This document shows positions 1 through 8,853 of a stretch of DNA of 64,000 nt, one piece after another. Source of the DNA: Caldilineaceae bacterium (GTDB taxonomy: Bacteria > Chloroflexota > Anaerolineae > Caldilineales > Caldilineaceae); contig WTGY01000081.1 of NCBI GenBank assembly GCA_011523365.1, positions 25,111 to 89,110 on the forward strand, in the 5' to 3' direction. The translations under genes were made by a program, and so were the position numbers. The stretch's first letter is position 1. Each line of letters starts with the position of its first letter. Below the pieces are notes generated by a model, which saw only the letters and a program-made list of their open reading frames with translations, ran no database searches and had not been told where the DNA came from.

Positions 1-1
1 C

Positions 2-1528
2 AGCGCGCCTGCCCTTCGCCAGTTATTCAATTGCTCCGGGCCGGACTCTGAAAGTGTGCCGGGGAGTTGGAATGCGTCCTTTGCCTCATCAGGCGCCTTT
101 TTCGAACGGATGGCGGGCAGACTGCCGGACTGTAGGCATTCTCTCGAACTTCTACAGCGGGCGATCGACGATGAACCTTCAGCTACGCTGGCGAATCCGG
201 GCATCATCCGGCCCGGATACAGTGAAGAACTGGACGAAATCGTAGAAAACAGCCGCCACGCAAAGGAGTGGGTAGCCGCGCTTGAAAATGTGGAACGCAA
301 TCGCCTCAATATCCCAAGTCTGAAAGTAAGCTACAACAAGGTCTTCGGCTACTATATTGAAGTTAGAAACACGCATGCGGGCAAGGTGCCGCAGGAATAT
401 ATCCGCAAACAGACGCTTACGAACGCGGAACGCTACATAACGCCGGAGCTTAAGGAGTATGAGTCACAGATCCTCAACGCCGACGAGCGCCGGCTGGCGC
501 TGGAGCAGGAGCTTTTCCGCTGCGTCTGCGCTGACCTGACCGCGCATGCCGACGAGATTCGCGGCCTGGCCGAGGGGCTGGCCCTGCTGGATGTGTACGC
601 GTCAATGGCCGAGGTCGCGGTCAAGCGTCGTTACTGTCGCCCTGAGATCGACGACGGCACCGGAATCACAATCACGGGTGGGCGCCACCCGGTTGTGGAA
701 TCGACAAGCGACGAGCCCTTTGTTCCGAATAACGTGCATCTCTCTCCCGGCGAGCTCATTCACATCCTGACCGGCCCGAACATGTCAGGCAAGTCCACCT
801 ATCTGCGGCAGACGGCCCTGATCACTCTCCTGGCACAGATTGGCTCGTTTGTACCTGCGACTGCGGCCCAAATCGGCGTTGTCGATCGGATATTCACTCG
901 CATTGGCGCCAGCGACGAGCTCCACCGCGGGCAGTCCACCTTCATGGTCGAGATGATCGAGACGGCCAACATTCTCAACCACGCCACCGAACGCAGTTTG
1001 CTTATTTTGGACGAGATCGGTCGCGGCACCAGTACATACGACGGACTGGCCATCGCCTGGGCCGTGGTGGAGCATATCCACAATAGCCCATCGCTGCGCG
1101 CCAAGACGCAGTTCGCAACCCACTACCACGAACTGACCGATCTGGCTGAACGGCTGCCCCAGATCGTCAATTACAATGTGGCCGTAGACGACAGCGGCGA
1201 CGAGGTTGTGTTTTTGCGCCGGATCCTGCCCGGCCGGGCCGACCGGTCCTATGGCGTACACGTGGCGCAGATGGCTGGGTTGCCGAGAGGGGTTGTACGG
1301 CGGGCGGGTGAGATTCTGCTCGATCTGGAGGCCTCCGGCGCGGCCGGCCCTTCGACCCTGTTGGATCAGACGCCCGGACGTAAGCAGAAGGACGCCATGC
1401 AGGTAAGCCTCTTTGCCCATGACCACCCGGTGGTGGAATCGCTGCGCTCGCTGGATGTGGATGCCCTTTCCCCGTTGGATGCGCTCAACAGGCTTTACGA
1501 GCTCAGGCAGTTGGCTGAGTCCAGTTGA
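2..1528 (+). CDS. mutS: DNA mismatch repair protein MutS (5' end outside window)
   Basis: MutS recognises base mismatches and small loops and, as an ATP-dependent clamp, starts methyl-independent or MutL-dependent repair. The reading frame is open from the window edge, so about 508 C-terminal codons of a protein usually 850-900 residues long are seen. They cover the lever/clamp region (a LDELR-like segment LDEIVENSR) and the complete ABC ATPase domain. Walker A GPNMSGKST lies at about 773-799, the ABC signature STFMVEM follows near 940, and Walker B LLILDEIGRGTS with the D-loop and FATHYHEL switch histidine lies between 1000 and 1135. The N-terminal mismatch-binding domain with its Phe-X-Glu motif is not visible. 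The C-terminal tail ends in the helical dimer/MutL-contact region. The family assignment is secure. Confidence 0.97.
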   Translation, partial: SAPALRQLFNCSGPDSESVPGSWNASFASSGAFFERMAGRLPDCRHSLELLQRAIDDEPSATLANPGIIRPGYSEELDEIVENSRHAKEWVAALENVERNRLNIPSLKVSYNKVFGYYIEVRNTHAGKVPQEYIRKQTLTNAERYITPELKEYESQILNADERRLALEQELFRCVCADLTAHADEIRGLAEGLALLDVYASMAEVAVKRRYCRPEIDDGTGITITGGRHPVVESTSDEPFVPNNVHLSPGELIHILTGPNMSGKSTYLRQTALITLLAQIGSFVPATAAQIGVVDRIFTRIGASDELHRGQSTFMVEMIETANILNHATERSLLILDEIGRGTSTYDGLAIAWAVVEHIHNSPSLRAKTQFATHYHELTDLAERLPQIVNYNVAVDDSGDEVVFLRRILPGRADRSYGVHVAQMAGLPRGVVRRAGEILLDLEASGAAGPSTLLDQTPGRKQKDAMQVSLFAHDHPVVESLRSLDVDALSPLDALNRLYELRQLAESS

Positions 1529-1608
1529 GCAGAGCTTGCCCCTGATTCTCCTCCTTGAGAAAGGTGAATACAGTTGTTATTGAAGCTTGAGACTGGGCGA
1601 GGAAAGTG

Positions 1609-1677
1609 AATAGCCATCCAGGTCGGAGCATTCCGCCGCGGCCAAAGCCCGCCCGGTTCAAGCTCCGATGGCTATTT
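1609..1677. repeat. Imperfect inverted repeat between convergent mutS and VOC gene
   Basis: AATAGCCATC (1609-1618) is repeated in reverse complement as GATGGCTATT (1668-1677), and inside it TCGGAGC pairs with GCTCCGA, with a 6-nt asymmetric bulge. The structure sits in the 262-bp gap between two genes that converge, so a bidirectional transcription terminator is the simplest reading. There is no clean U-tract on either strand. The rest of the gap holds nothing I recognise. Confidence 0.4.
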
Positions 1678-1790
1678 GATGAATTAGGCGAGGAGAAAGT
1701 CGTAGTGCGGAGAAGAATCGCGGTCGCCGCACTACATTTCCCAAGAATTAAGGGCTTGCAAAGCAGAGTCGAGCTAGCTGCTTAGAGGGA

Positions 1791-2228
1791 CTAACCCTCC
1801 GGTTGGGCTGTCTGATTCGGGTGAATCGTGGTGCCCGGCCACATCGTGGTGACTTCGCTCACATCGATGGTGATTCCATCCGGATCTTCAACTTTAAAGG
1901 CAGGCTGCTCCAGGTTGTCGGGGTCAAGAGGGGTCTTGCCGCCCAGCCCGTCGGAGAAGATGGTGTATCCCATGTCGCGCAGGCGGCGGGCCGCGGCCGC
2001 AACGTCCGGGACGCCCACGCCGATGTGCAGGTAGTCGAGCATGCCGCCTATGTGTTCTGGCCGGTCGTCGCCCTGGTGCTGAAATACGGCGAAATTGTGG
2101 TAGCCGTCGGTCAGGTCGTAGCGGATTCCCCTTTCGCCTGCGACACGCAACCCGAGGCCATCGCGCCAGAAGCGGATAGATTCAGAAAGATCGGACGCTC
2201 GTACCCCCACATGGATTAAGACACTCAT
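1791..2228 (-). CDS. VOC-superfamily (glyoxalase/dioxygenase-fold) protein
   Basis: A 145-residue protein with the paired beta-alpha-beta-beta-beta fold of the vicinal oxygen chelate superfamily. Module one begins LIHVGVRASDLSESIRFWRD and module two begins near DYLHIGVGVPDV. The C-terminal strand reads GITIDVSE, preceded by the usual DPDG turn. The histidines in LIHVGV and DYLHIGV are in the positions of metal ligands, but the usual terminal glutamate (LEL or VEL) is replaced by IDV, so metal binding may be altered. It is the last gene of a minus-strand trio with a TPP enzyme and a Gfo/Idh/MocA dehydrogenase, which points to a small-molecule catabolic step. The substrate cannot be inferred. 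Confidence 0.8.
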   Translation of the reverse strand: MSVLIHVGVRASDLSESIRFWRDGLGLRVAGERGIRYDLTDGYHNFAVFQHQGDDRPEHIGGMLDYLHIGVGVPDVAAAARRLRDMGYTIFSDGLGGKTPLDPDNLEQPAFKVEDPDGITIDVSEVTTMWPGTTIHPNQTAQPEG

Positions 2229-2291
2229 TCTTTTTTCTCCTTACATCTGCAAAGCAAACGTGGATTGTGCCGTCAGATACACCTGTGACCT

Positions 2292-3938
2292 TCAACGGTC
2301 CCAGCGCGAGCGGCGGGCTTCAAGATTGGAATGGACATCGATCAATACAGTCTCCCCTTCGGCATTGAGCCGTTGGGCCCTTTGCAGGGCCGGAGTCATC
2401 TCAGCGGTCTTCGTCACGGTAATCCCGACAGCGCCCATCCCTTCCGCGATCTTGGCGTAGTCTCCGATCATATGGCTGACCCCGAATCGCTCACGCGCGG
2501 TTGCAAAGTTTCCCGGCGCATATGTCGCCATGCCGCCGTTATTGAGCAGCACCGTCGTAATCGGCACCTTAGCCCGCACTGCCGTTTCAAGGTCCAGGCC
2601 GGACATGCCGAAGGCTCCGTCGCCCATGAGGTTCAGGCAGAACTTTCCGGGATGCGCCAATTTGGCCCCGATCATCAGTGGCAGGCCAAAGCCGAGGTGC
2701 GTCGTCTTGCCCCAGCCGATGTAACTGCTGGGTACGGTGGCAGTGTAAAAGGGAACGATTGAGTCGCGCGGTGCGCCGGCGTCGTGGGTGACGATGCTAT
2801 TCTCCCAGTCGAGGGTGCGGTCGATATCGTGGATTACGCGGTAGGTGTTGAGAGGCTCTTCGTCCGAGGTCAGTAAAGGCATCCATTCGTCCAGCCACGG
2901 CTTCCTGCAGGCGGCGATCTCGGCAGCTGTCTGACGTCCCCTAGCGGCGCGGCGATCCCCGACTTCGCGTCTGACCGACTCAATCATTGCCTCCAAGGTC
3001 AGTTTGGCGTCGCCGACCAGGCCGATGTCGACCGATTCATCTTTGTTTATGTCATCCGCGTCGATTGAATTCTGAATGATCACCTTGCCCGGCAAGATTA
3101 TCTGACAGTAGGGGCCGCGCGTGAGGCTGGAGCCGATTGCGAGGAGGAGGTCGCACTCCTGCAGCCAGCGATGGGCTGGCAGTGTGGTGGCGCGGCTGCC
3201 CGCGCCCAGGCAGAGAGGATGTCGCTCGTCCAGAGCCGACTTGCCCGGCATTGTGCAGAATACCGGAATCCCTGTAAGCTCAGCCAGTTCCCTCAGCGCC
3301 GTACTGGCCCCGGCGAGCAGAACGCCGCCGCCCGCCCAGATCACCGGCTTTTCAGCTCGCAGCAGCTCCTTTACCGCTTCGTCAATATCGGCCTCAGCGG
3401 GAATCTGACGCATCATCGGAGGAGGTCGATAATCTAACGCGCCTTCGGGGACCTCCTGGTCGCACACGTCCGTCAGCATTTCGACGACGACCGGCCCCGG
3501 CGGCCCATTGCGCAGCGCATGGAACGCTCTTCTCATCACCGCCGAAACCTGGTCGGGCCGGTATATCGCCTCAACACGTTTGACGATACCCTGGTAGTTG
3601 CTCGCGGCAGAGAAGTTGGGTTTCACTGCCAACTGATCCAGATTGACGCCACCGGGCAGGACCAGAATCGGGATGTTGTCGGCATAAGCTTGGGCGATTC
3701 CGCCCATCGCGTTCTCGGCACCGGCCTGCGATTGGACGGCGACCACGCCAAAGCGCTGGCGGCCGCTGGTGCGGCTGTAACCGTCCGCGGCCATCACGGC
3801 ACCGCGTTCGTGGCGGAAATTGATCGGCCGGATGCCGACCTGGGCGGCGGCCTCGATCAAAGGGTTGGATGGATAGCACGCCAGCCACTCGATGCCTTCC
3901 GTCTTCAAAATCGCTGCGATGGCCTCAATGCCATTCAT
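2292..3938 (-). CDS. Thiamine pyrophosphate-dependent enzyme, acetolactate synthase/benzoylformate decarboxylase-like
   Basis: A 548-residue three-domain TPP enzyme. The N-terminal Pyr domain carries the activating glutamate E44 in FRHERGAVMAADGYSR. A middle Rossmann-like domain follows (WAGGGVLLAGASTALRELAEL). The C-terminal PP domain has the GDG...NN cofactor motif starting at residue 439 (GDGAFGMSGLDLE) and ending with LLNNGG near 465. The family includes acetolactate synthases, oxalyl-CoA and benzoylformate decarboxylases and sulfoacetaldehyde acetyltransferases. This sequence has no partner small (regulatory) subunit gene nearby, so a role in branched-chain amino acid synthesis is unlikely. 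Its neighbours (Gfo/Idh/MocA, VOC) suggest 2-keto acid or sugar-acid catabolism. The exact reaction is unknown. Confidence 0.88.
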   Translation of the reverse strand: MNGIEAIAAILKTEGIEWLACYPSNPLIEAAAQVGIRPINFRHERGAVMAADGYSRTSGRQRFGVVAVQSQAGAENAMGGIAQAYADNIPILVLPGGVNLDQLAVKPNFSAASNYQGIVKRVEAIYRPDQVSAVMRRAFHALRNGPPGPVVVEMLTDVCDQEVPEGALDYRPPPMMRQIPAEADIDEAVKELLRAEKPVIWAGGGVLLAGASTALRELAELTGIPVFCTMPGKSALDERHPLCLGAGSRATTLPAHRWLQECDLLLAIGSSLTRGPYCQIILPGKVIIQNSIDADDINKDESVDIGLVGDAKLTLEAMIESVRREVGDRRAARGRQTAAEIAACRKPWLDEWMPLLTSDEEPLNTYRVIHDIDRTLDWENSIVTHDAGAPRDSIVPFYTATVPSSYIGWGKTTHLGFGLPLMIGAKLAHPGKFCLNLMGDGAFGMSGLDLETAVRAKVPITTVLLNNGGMATYAPGNFATARERFGVSHMIGDYAKIAEGMGAVGITVTKTAEMTPALQRAQRLNAEGETVLIDVHSNLEARRSRWDR

Positions 3939-4006
3939 ACTCGCATCTCATTGTGCCGCACTTCCCATTGGCTGTTGAAGTTGGAAATCTATTCCGTTCG
4001 GTGCCT

Positions 4007-5041
4007 CTATTTTGCGAGAGGCTCAGGCAAGGCGGACAAATCTGCCTGATGAGGCTTGCCGGAGTGGATCGATGCGATGATCGTCTCAACCAGCAGAGTT
4101 GACAGAATGCCCGCCTGCGGCGGCACATACGGTTCCGTATCGTTGCGGATCGCCTCGACCAGCAGTGAAAGGCGTTCGATCGGCGGCGGGGTCAGAGTCT
4201 CGTCTTTTTGCCCTTCATTCGGGTCCGGGGTCGAAAAGCTGACCTTGCGGAAGTGTTCGTAGAGGACCGCCGTTTTGTCGCCGTCAAAGAACTCAAAGAA
4301 CCACTTGGAAATAACGGAATTGAAGCCGGCATCGCTCATCAGGAAGGTGCCGACTGAGTCGTTGGCGAAGCGAATAGTGGCAGCCGCTGTATCCACCATG
4401 TCGTCGCTTCCAAGTTCACCTGGATGCGTAATCTGGCCGCCGGTTGCGAAAACCTCCACCGGCGCGCTGTCATGGATCCAGCACAAATAATCGACCATGT
4501 GAACGCCAACGTCCCAGAGCGGCCCGCCGCCTTCAACGGGATGCCAGCGCCAGCGTTTCAGGTCGGCGCGGCTCATCATACACTGGCTGTGACTGACCCT
4601 GGGTGCGGTAATGCGCTGGCGAATGGCGCGCGCGGCGCCCGAAAAGCGAATGGAGAAGTTGAGCATCAGTTTCGTGCCTGCGGCCTGCATCGCTTCGTGG
4701 ATGCGCACGCAGTCGGCCGTTGTCATCGCCATCGGCTTTTCGAGGAACAGATGTTTGCCGGCCTGCAGTGCGGCGACGGCCAGATCTGCGTGGGAACTGT
4801 GCGAGGTGGCAATCGAAACGATGTCCACAGCACGGTCGGCAAAAACGCTCTCAGGGTCGGTGGTGGCGTATTCTGCGCCGTGCTGCTGTTGCAGCTGTTC
4901 AGCCATTCCGGCCTGGATATCGCAGAAGCCGCGCACGGTTACGCCTTCGGTTGCGGCTGCCCACCCGGCATGTGCCCGGCCCGCGCCACCACAGCCGACA
5001 AGCGCCCATCCCAGAGCCCCCTTCGCGCCGTTCACAGTCAT
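4007..5041 (-). CDS. Gfo/Idh/MocA family NAD(P)-dependent oxidoreductase
   Basis: A 344-residue dehydrogenase of the glucose-fructose oxidoreductase/inositol dehydrogenase family, which oxidises or reduces cyclic sugars and derivatives. The N-terminal Rossmann fold shows a glycine-rich VGCGGAGRAH at about 15-24, and the family hallmark EKP lies at 101-103 (FLEKPMAM). The C-terminal alpha/beta substrate domain includes GGGPLWDVGVHMVDYLCW, whose Asp and His correspond to the usual catalytic D-x-x-x-H. It starts the minus-strand trio and is separated by 68 bp from the TPP gene. The substrate is unknown; an inositol- or uronate-like sugar is typical of the family. Confidence 0.9.
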   Translation of the reverse strand: MTVNGAKGALGWALVGCGGAGRAHAGWAAATEGVTVRGFCDIQAGMAEQLQQQHGAEYATTDPESVFADRAVDIVSIATSHSSHADLAVAALQAGKHLFLEKPMAMTTADCVRIHEAMQAAGTKLMLNFSIRFSGAARAIRQRITAPRVSHSQCMMSRADLKRWRWHPVEGGGPLWDVGVHMVDYLCWIHDSAPVEVFATGGQITHPGELGSDDMVDTAAATIRFANDSVGTFLMSDAGFNSVISKWFFEFFDGDKTAVLYEHFRKVSFSTPDPNEGQKDETLTPPPIERLSLLVEAIRNDTEPYVPPQAGILSTLLVETIIASIHSGKPHQADLSALPEPLAK

Positions 5042-5449
5042 CAGTTCACCTCAAAGTCTTTTGACTCGATTCGTTGCCGCCGGATTCCAGTTGAAAGGAC
5101 ATATGCAGGGGGGCCTCGCATTCTACTCATTCGTTTCTTTCTTGGACAGTCACAGGAGCCCGCCAGTCCGCCGTCGCTGTATTGTACACGAAAGCCCTAT
5201 TTGCCTGAACTGTAGTTTGTGCGGTCGCGTGAAATACCCGAGCCGTGTGAAGAGATTCCTTGCACTCGATCAAATGTATGGGACTGGCGGCGCTGGGCCG
5301 TTCTGCAAGATTCTCGGACACGACGCCAGAACGCCTAAGTAAGTAGCGTCGCTCGCCGAATTGAAATATACTTCAACCTTGAACACCCCTCACGTAGATC
5401 GTAAGTGAAAATGCCAAAACAAATTGTGAACGAAGCATGGGAGGAATTC
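5042..5449. other. Divergent intergenic region, probable promoter area
   Basis: About 400 bp separate the divergently read Gfo/Idh/MocA gene and the first PhyH gene. A TATACT hexamer at 5367-5372 matches five of six bases of a sigma70 -10 box and would start transcription near 5380 towards the PhyH gene, but no good -35 box is present at 16-18 bp. No gene, tRNA or strong hairpin is visible. No regulator gene lies next to the cluster. Confidence 0.4.
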
Positions 5450-6406
5450 ATGGCAGGCGACTTGCCGGCGCAGGAACAGAAGAATGGAAATGCAACAGCT
5501 GAGGCAGCTGGGCTGACGCCGGAACAGATCCGGCAGTTCAAAGAAGAAGGCTTTCTGATCGTTCGTCAGATGCTGCCCCTCGATGCGTTTCAGCCTCTGA
5601 TCGATGAGCTTGCCCAAAAGGTAGACAGTGCGATTGAAGAAGCTGTCCGGCAGGGTCAGCTTGACTCCAGAAAGACTTTTGAATACGAGCCGTTTGCCAA
5701 CCGGCTGGCACTGGCCTCCGAAGCCTGTACCGACCGGAACTGGTTGTGGCAGAACTATTTTTCAAAGGGGAAGCCCATTTCTGCCGGAATGTTTACCCTT
5801 CGCACTGCTCCCGTACTTTTGGACGCGACCGAATCCTTGATCGGAGCCGAAATCCTCGCCCATCCCCAATTCGCATTGCGTCCGAAGATGCCCGATCTTG
5901 ACCTGATGGATATCCCCTGGCACCAGGATCTTGCCTACCTGATCCCTGACGAAGCAGGTGAGACCCTCGTCGTCAACTATTGGATCCCGCTCGTCAGCGC
6001 CACCGAGCGGAACGGCTGCATGCAGGTGATTCCAGGCTCCCATCTTGAAGGTCTGATCGCCCATGATCTGTGGATCGAGACGCCGGGACACAAGGGAGCC
6101 AGAGGAATCGCCGACGCAGACCTGCCTGCCAGTAGCGTCGTCACCTGCGAGGTGGACCCAGGCGATGTCTTGATTACGATGGAGCGGCTGGTGCATCGCT
6201 CAATTCCCAACCGGTCGCAGACGGTGCGCTGGAGCGTCGATACGCGATATAGCCGCATCGGACTGCCGACGGGTCGCTCCAAGGTGCCCGGTTTTGTCGC
6301 CCGCAGTCGTAATCATCCTGACCGGGTGGCCCGCTCGCACTACGACTGGATACAGAATCTGGCTGACGCGGGCCTGGACCGCTGGTTGCAGCCGCTGCAA
6401 AACTGA
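5450..6406 (+). CDS. Phytanoyl-CoA dioxygenase (PhyH) family protein
   Basis: A probable Fe(II)/2-oxoglutarate-dependent hydroxylase of 318 residues. The double-stranded beta-helix carries the metal facial triad: H158 and D160 in DIPWHQDLAYL, and the distal H249 in RLVHRSIPNRSQ. An arginine about ten residues on (TVRWSVD) is placed to bind 2-oxoglutarate. The start at 5450 is chosen because GGGAGGAATTC sits just upstream; in-frame starts at 5405 (GTG) and 5411 (ATG) lack a ribosome binding site. It heads a plus-strand run of catabolic genes and is 19 bp from the next. The substrate is unknown; PhyH enzymes of environmental bacteria hydroxylate many small molecules besides phytanoyl-CoA. Confidence 0.87.
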   Translation: MAGDLPAQEQKNGNATAEAAGLTPEQIRQFKEEGFLIVRQMLPLDAFQPLIDELAQKVDSAIEEAVRQGQLDSRKTFEYEPFANRLALASEACTDRNWLWQNYFSKGKPISAGMFTLRTAPVLLDATESLIGAEILAHPQFALRPKMPDLDLMDIPWHQDLAYLIPDEAGETLVVNYWIPLVSATERNGCMQVIPGSHLEGLIAHDLWIETPGHKGARGIADADLPASSVVTCEVDPGDVLITMERLVHRSIPNRSQTVRWSVDTRYSRIGLPTGRSKVPGFVARSRNHPDRVARSHYDWIQNLADAGLDRWLQPLQN

Positions 6407-6425
6407 AGGAAGACGAGGCCGAGAG

Positions 6426-7349
6426 ATGACCGAGCATAGATTCAAACTGGGCATGTACCTGCCGGAGCTGGCTCTCCCCTTCGACGAGTCGCTGGCAAAG
6501 GCCAGCGAGATCGGGGCCGATTGTGTCTGGTTCAACACACTTGGCGCCGACGGCCAGTCGATGCGCGAGCTGGATGATGCCGCGGTGGACCGCATTGGGG
6601 AGCAGGTGGCAAGCCACGGGCTTGAGATCTTCCTAATCAACATCGGCAATCCGTTCAAGCAGATTCACCTCACCGATCTCGACCTGGACTGTATGGAAGA
6701 GCATCCGGAGTTTCGGCAGGACATGGACGACATGGTTCGTTCGATGCAGATAGCGGCGCGCCTGGGGGTCGGTGCTGTAGGCGTATTCACGTTTGCGTGG
6801 CCGGGGGAGTATACGGCTGCCAAGCCCACTTGGCCGATGAGATGGTTGACGCGGGGAGGTCATATCGCCGACGTCGACTTGGAGAAGCTGGTGCGGGCCT
6901 TTTCTCTTGCTCTTGAGGAAGCCGAAAAATATGACGTCGACCTGGCGCTATCGATGATGCCCTGGAACTATACGAACACGACGGGCAACTTCCGGCGGCT
7001 GGCCGAGGCGCTCAACTCGCCGCGCGTCAAGGTGATGTGGGGGCCGTCCGACAACATGAACAGCGGCGAAGCGGACGTGGCGACGGCGGGATTCCTCAAT
7101 ATTCATCCTTATCTCCACGGGCTGCACCTCAAGGATCTGACCGTCAAGAATGGGTTGCAGCTGGACTTTTCCTACTGCCCGCTGGGTGAGGGCGACGTGG
7201 ATTATCCCGCGATTTTGCGGAGTCTACGAGACAGAAACAGCGACGCAGTGCTGTCGGTCGCGACGCATTTTGTGCCGCCTAGTGGGTCGCGGGTGGAGGC
7301 GATGGAAATCAATTACAGGAATTTAAATCGGATGCTTGGCAACCTCTGA
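6426..7349 (+). CDS. Sugar phosphate isomerase/epimerase-like TIM-barrel protein (AP endonuclease 2 family)
   Basis: A 307-residue protein of the xylose isomerase-like TIM-barrel family, whose members isomerise or epimerise sugars and keto-inositols using a divalent metal. Recognisable blocks are the N-terminal strand FKLGMYLPELALPFDES, a glutamate/aspartate-rich middle (ALEEAEKYDVDLALSMMPWN, VKVMWGPSDN) and the barrel segment HPYLHGLHLKDLTVKNG, where the HLKD strand is typical. The start at 6426 follows AAGGAAGACGAGG; the frame is open further upstream only inside the PhyH gene. It lies 19 bp after PhyH and 55 bp before a VOC gene, so it is probably co-transcribed. Together with the Gfo/Idh/MocA gene it recalls inositol or sugar-acid degradation, but the substrate is not known. 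Confidence 0.82.
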   Translation: MTEHRFKLGMYLPELALPFDESLAKASEIGADCVWFNTLGADGQSMRELDDAAVDRIGEQVASHGLEIFLINIGNPFKQIHLTDLDLDCMEEHPEFRQDMDDMVRSMQIAARLGVGAVGVFTFAWPGEYTAAKPTWPMRWLTRGGHIADVDLEKLVRAFSLALEEAEKYDVDLALSMMPWNYTNTTGNFRRLAEALNSPRVKVMWGPSDNMNSGEADVATAGFLNIHPYLHGLHLKDLTVKNGLQLDFSYCPLGEGDVDYPAILRSLRDRNSDAVLSVATHFVPPSGSRVEAMEINYRNLNRMLGNL

Positions 7350-7404
7350 AGCTCTATTCTCAAAGGGAACTCTCCAGGCAAACATATGTGGGAGGGCGAA
7401 ACAA

Positions 7405-7914
7405 ATGGCCAGGATTACAATTGATCACGTAGCAATTATGGTCAGCGATCTGGAAAGGTCGCTAGAGTTTTACAGGGATATTCTGGGCATGGAGGTCGTC
7501 TCCCCCGAGGAGCACGATGGCGGTCCTATCGATGAGATGACTGCTATGTCGAACGTGCATATGCGCGAATATCGTCTGCGCCCTCCCGGAGGCGTAAACG
7601 GTCACACGCGCACTTCGGAACAGGGCTTTACATTCGACCTGATTCAGTGGATAAATCCAGAGAGTCCGACGGGGCGGCAGCCGCTTCACTACGTGCCCAG
7701 TGCACATTTCTGCTTTGGCGTTGAGGATGTGCCGGCAACCTATGAACGCTTGAAGGCGGCAGGTGTAGAAATAGTTTCGCCGCCGGTACGCTTCGAAGGC
7801 GAGGGCGATTGGCATGTACTCTTTTTCTACGACCCGGACGGAAATCTGCTCGAACTGAACGAAATTGGCACAGGTGAACAAGTGCCGCACGACTTTAATT
7901 GGAGTACGGCCTGA
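7405..7914 (+). CDS. VOC-superfamily metalloprotein
   Basis: A 169-residue glyoxalase-fold protein, the first of three related VOC genes in this run. The probable metal ligands are visible: H8 in TIDHVAIMVSDLERSLEFYRD, the histidine in SAHFCFGVEDVP, and the glutamate in NLLELNEIG after a DPDG turn. The start at 7405 is set by GGGAGG 9 bp upstream. An insertion (GGVNGHTRTSEQG) lies between strands of module one. Enzymes of this superfamily include lyases, epimerases, extradiol dioxygenases and isomerases. The DLIQ segment after the insertion and the DLL/DLQ segments of the other two VOC proteins suggest a shared origin. Confidence 0.85.
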   Translation: MARITIDHVAIMVSDLERSLEFYRDILGMEVVSPEEHDGGPIDEMTAMSNVHMREYRLRPPGGVNGHTRTSEQGFTFDLIQWINPESPTGRQPLHYVPSAHFCFGVEDVPATYERLKAAGVEIVSPPVRFEGEGDWHVLFFYDPDGNLLELNEIGTGEQVPHDFNWSTA

Positions 7915-8013
7915 TCGGTCACCCCGAGATCGGGATGGCGGGAAACAATTGATGGATCCTCGTAATCGTGCGGCAGCACTTGCCGCGATGTAAACTCAGC
8001 AAAAGGAAAAGTC

Positions 8014-8811
8014 ATGCGAGATGTTGCCTACTGGCCCAAGACATTTCTTGATGAAGTAGAGGGGCGAACGGTCGAAGATGGCATTTTGTTCTGGGCGCTT
8101 GGCGGGCCGAGTTTCGTTTACCGCACGCCGGAGACGATGATCTGGATCGATCCCTACTCCTACGGAACGCCCGATGATGCCGTGCCGGGCGCATACCGAT
8201 CGACGGCCATCCCCGTCAAGCCAGACGAAGTAAGCGTAGCCGACATTATCATCTCCACCCATGACCACGTAGATCACTGCCACGATGGTACGCTGGTGCC
8301 CATCGTGGACAACACCGATGCAGTCTGTGTTGCGCCGCGCTCCTCGGCGAAACTGATGCGGGAGTTTGGCATCGCCGACGACCGTATACGCGAGGTGGCG
8401 CCGGGCAACTCGTTTCAGGTCAAAGACGTAGAGATGCAGGTCTATCCTTCTTACGACCCGAACGAACCGCACGCGGTGACCTTCGTCTTGTCGTCAGGTG
8501 GGACGAAGCTCTTTGTCTCCGGCGACACCTGGGACGGTCCGGCCATGGCAGAGATCGGTGCGGAACATGACCTGGACTTGGCACTGTTAGCCTTTGGCCG
8601 TACGTGGTACATGGAGATAGAGGAGTTTCTCTCGGTGGCGCAGAAGCTCGGCCCCAAGACGCTGCTGCCCTTTCACTGGGAATTCTGGCGAAACCACACC
8701 GGCGACATCGGCAAGCTCTTTGAACTTTACTACCAGCAGCAGCCGGAGTTCGACATGCGCATTCTGCTTGTCGGCGACTCGCTCCAGTTGCCGGCCAGGA
8801 ACGGCAGCTAA
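8014..8811 (+). CDS. UlaG-like metallo-beta-lactamase-fold hydrolase
   Basis: A 265-residue MBL-fold protein resembling UlaG (L-ascorbate-6-phosphate lactonase) and other lactonases. The zinc motif THDHVDHC gives H83, H85, D87 and H88. A second ligand region follows in VSGDTWDGPAM, and a C-terminal histidine in LLPFHWEFW completes the site. It is preceded by AAAGGAAAAGTC and separated from the upstream VOC gene by about 100 bp. In a pathway with dehydrogenases and sugar isomerases, hydrolysis of a lactone made by a dehydrogenase is a reasonable guess, but only that. Confidence 0.83.
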   Translation: MRDVAYWPKTFLDEVEGRTVEDGILFWALGGPSFVYRTPETMIWIDPYSYGTPDDAVPGAYRSTAIPVKPDEVSVADIIISTHDHVDHCHDGTLVPIVDNTDAVCVAPRSSAKLMREFGIADDRIREVAPGNSFQVKDVEMQVYPSYDPNEPHAVTFVLSSGGTKLFVSGDTWDGPAMAEIGAEHDLDLALLAFGRTWYMEIEEFLSVAQKLGPKTLLPFHWEFWRNHTGDIGKLFELYYQQQPEFDMRILLVGDSLQLPARNGS

Positions 8812-8853
8812 CGGTTGCTGGGCTAGCGATTCCAAGCCTGGAGGTTAATCCAG

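Noticed and set aside
785..1426. 213-residue minus-strand frame inside mutS
   Set aside because: It is an antisense shadow of the MutS ATPase domain, which has all its motifs.
1600..1680. Possible tRNA gene: paired ends AATAGCCATC/GATGGCTATT and GGTTCAAGCTCC resembling a T-loop
   Set aside because: The stem next to the T-loop-like sequence does not pair (CCCGG against TCCGA), there is no D-arm or anticodon arm, and no CCA-compatible end.
2292..3938. Acetolactate synthase (ilvB) for branched-chain amino acids
   Set aside because: The TPP fold fits, but there is no ilvN, ilvC or other ilv gene, and the neighbours are catabolic; the specific name was not used.
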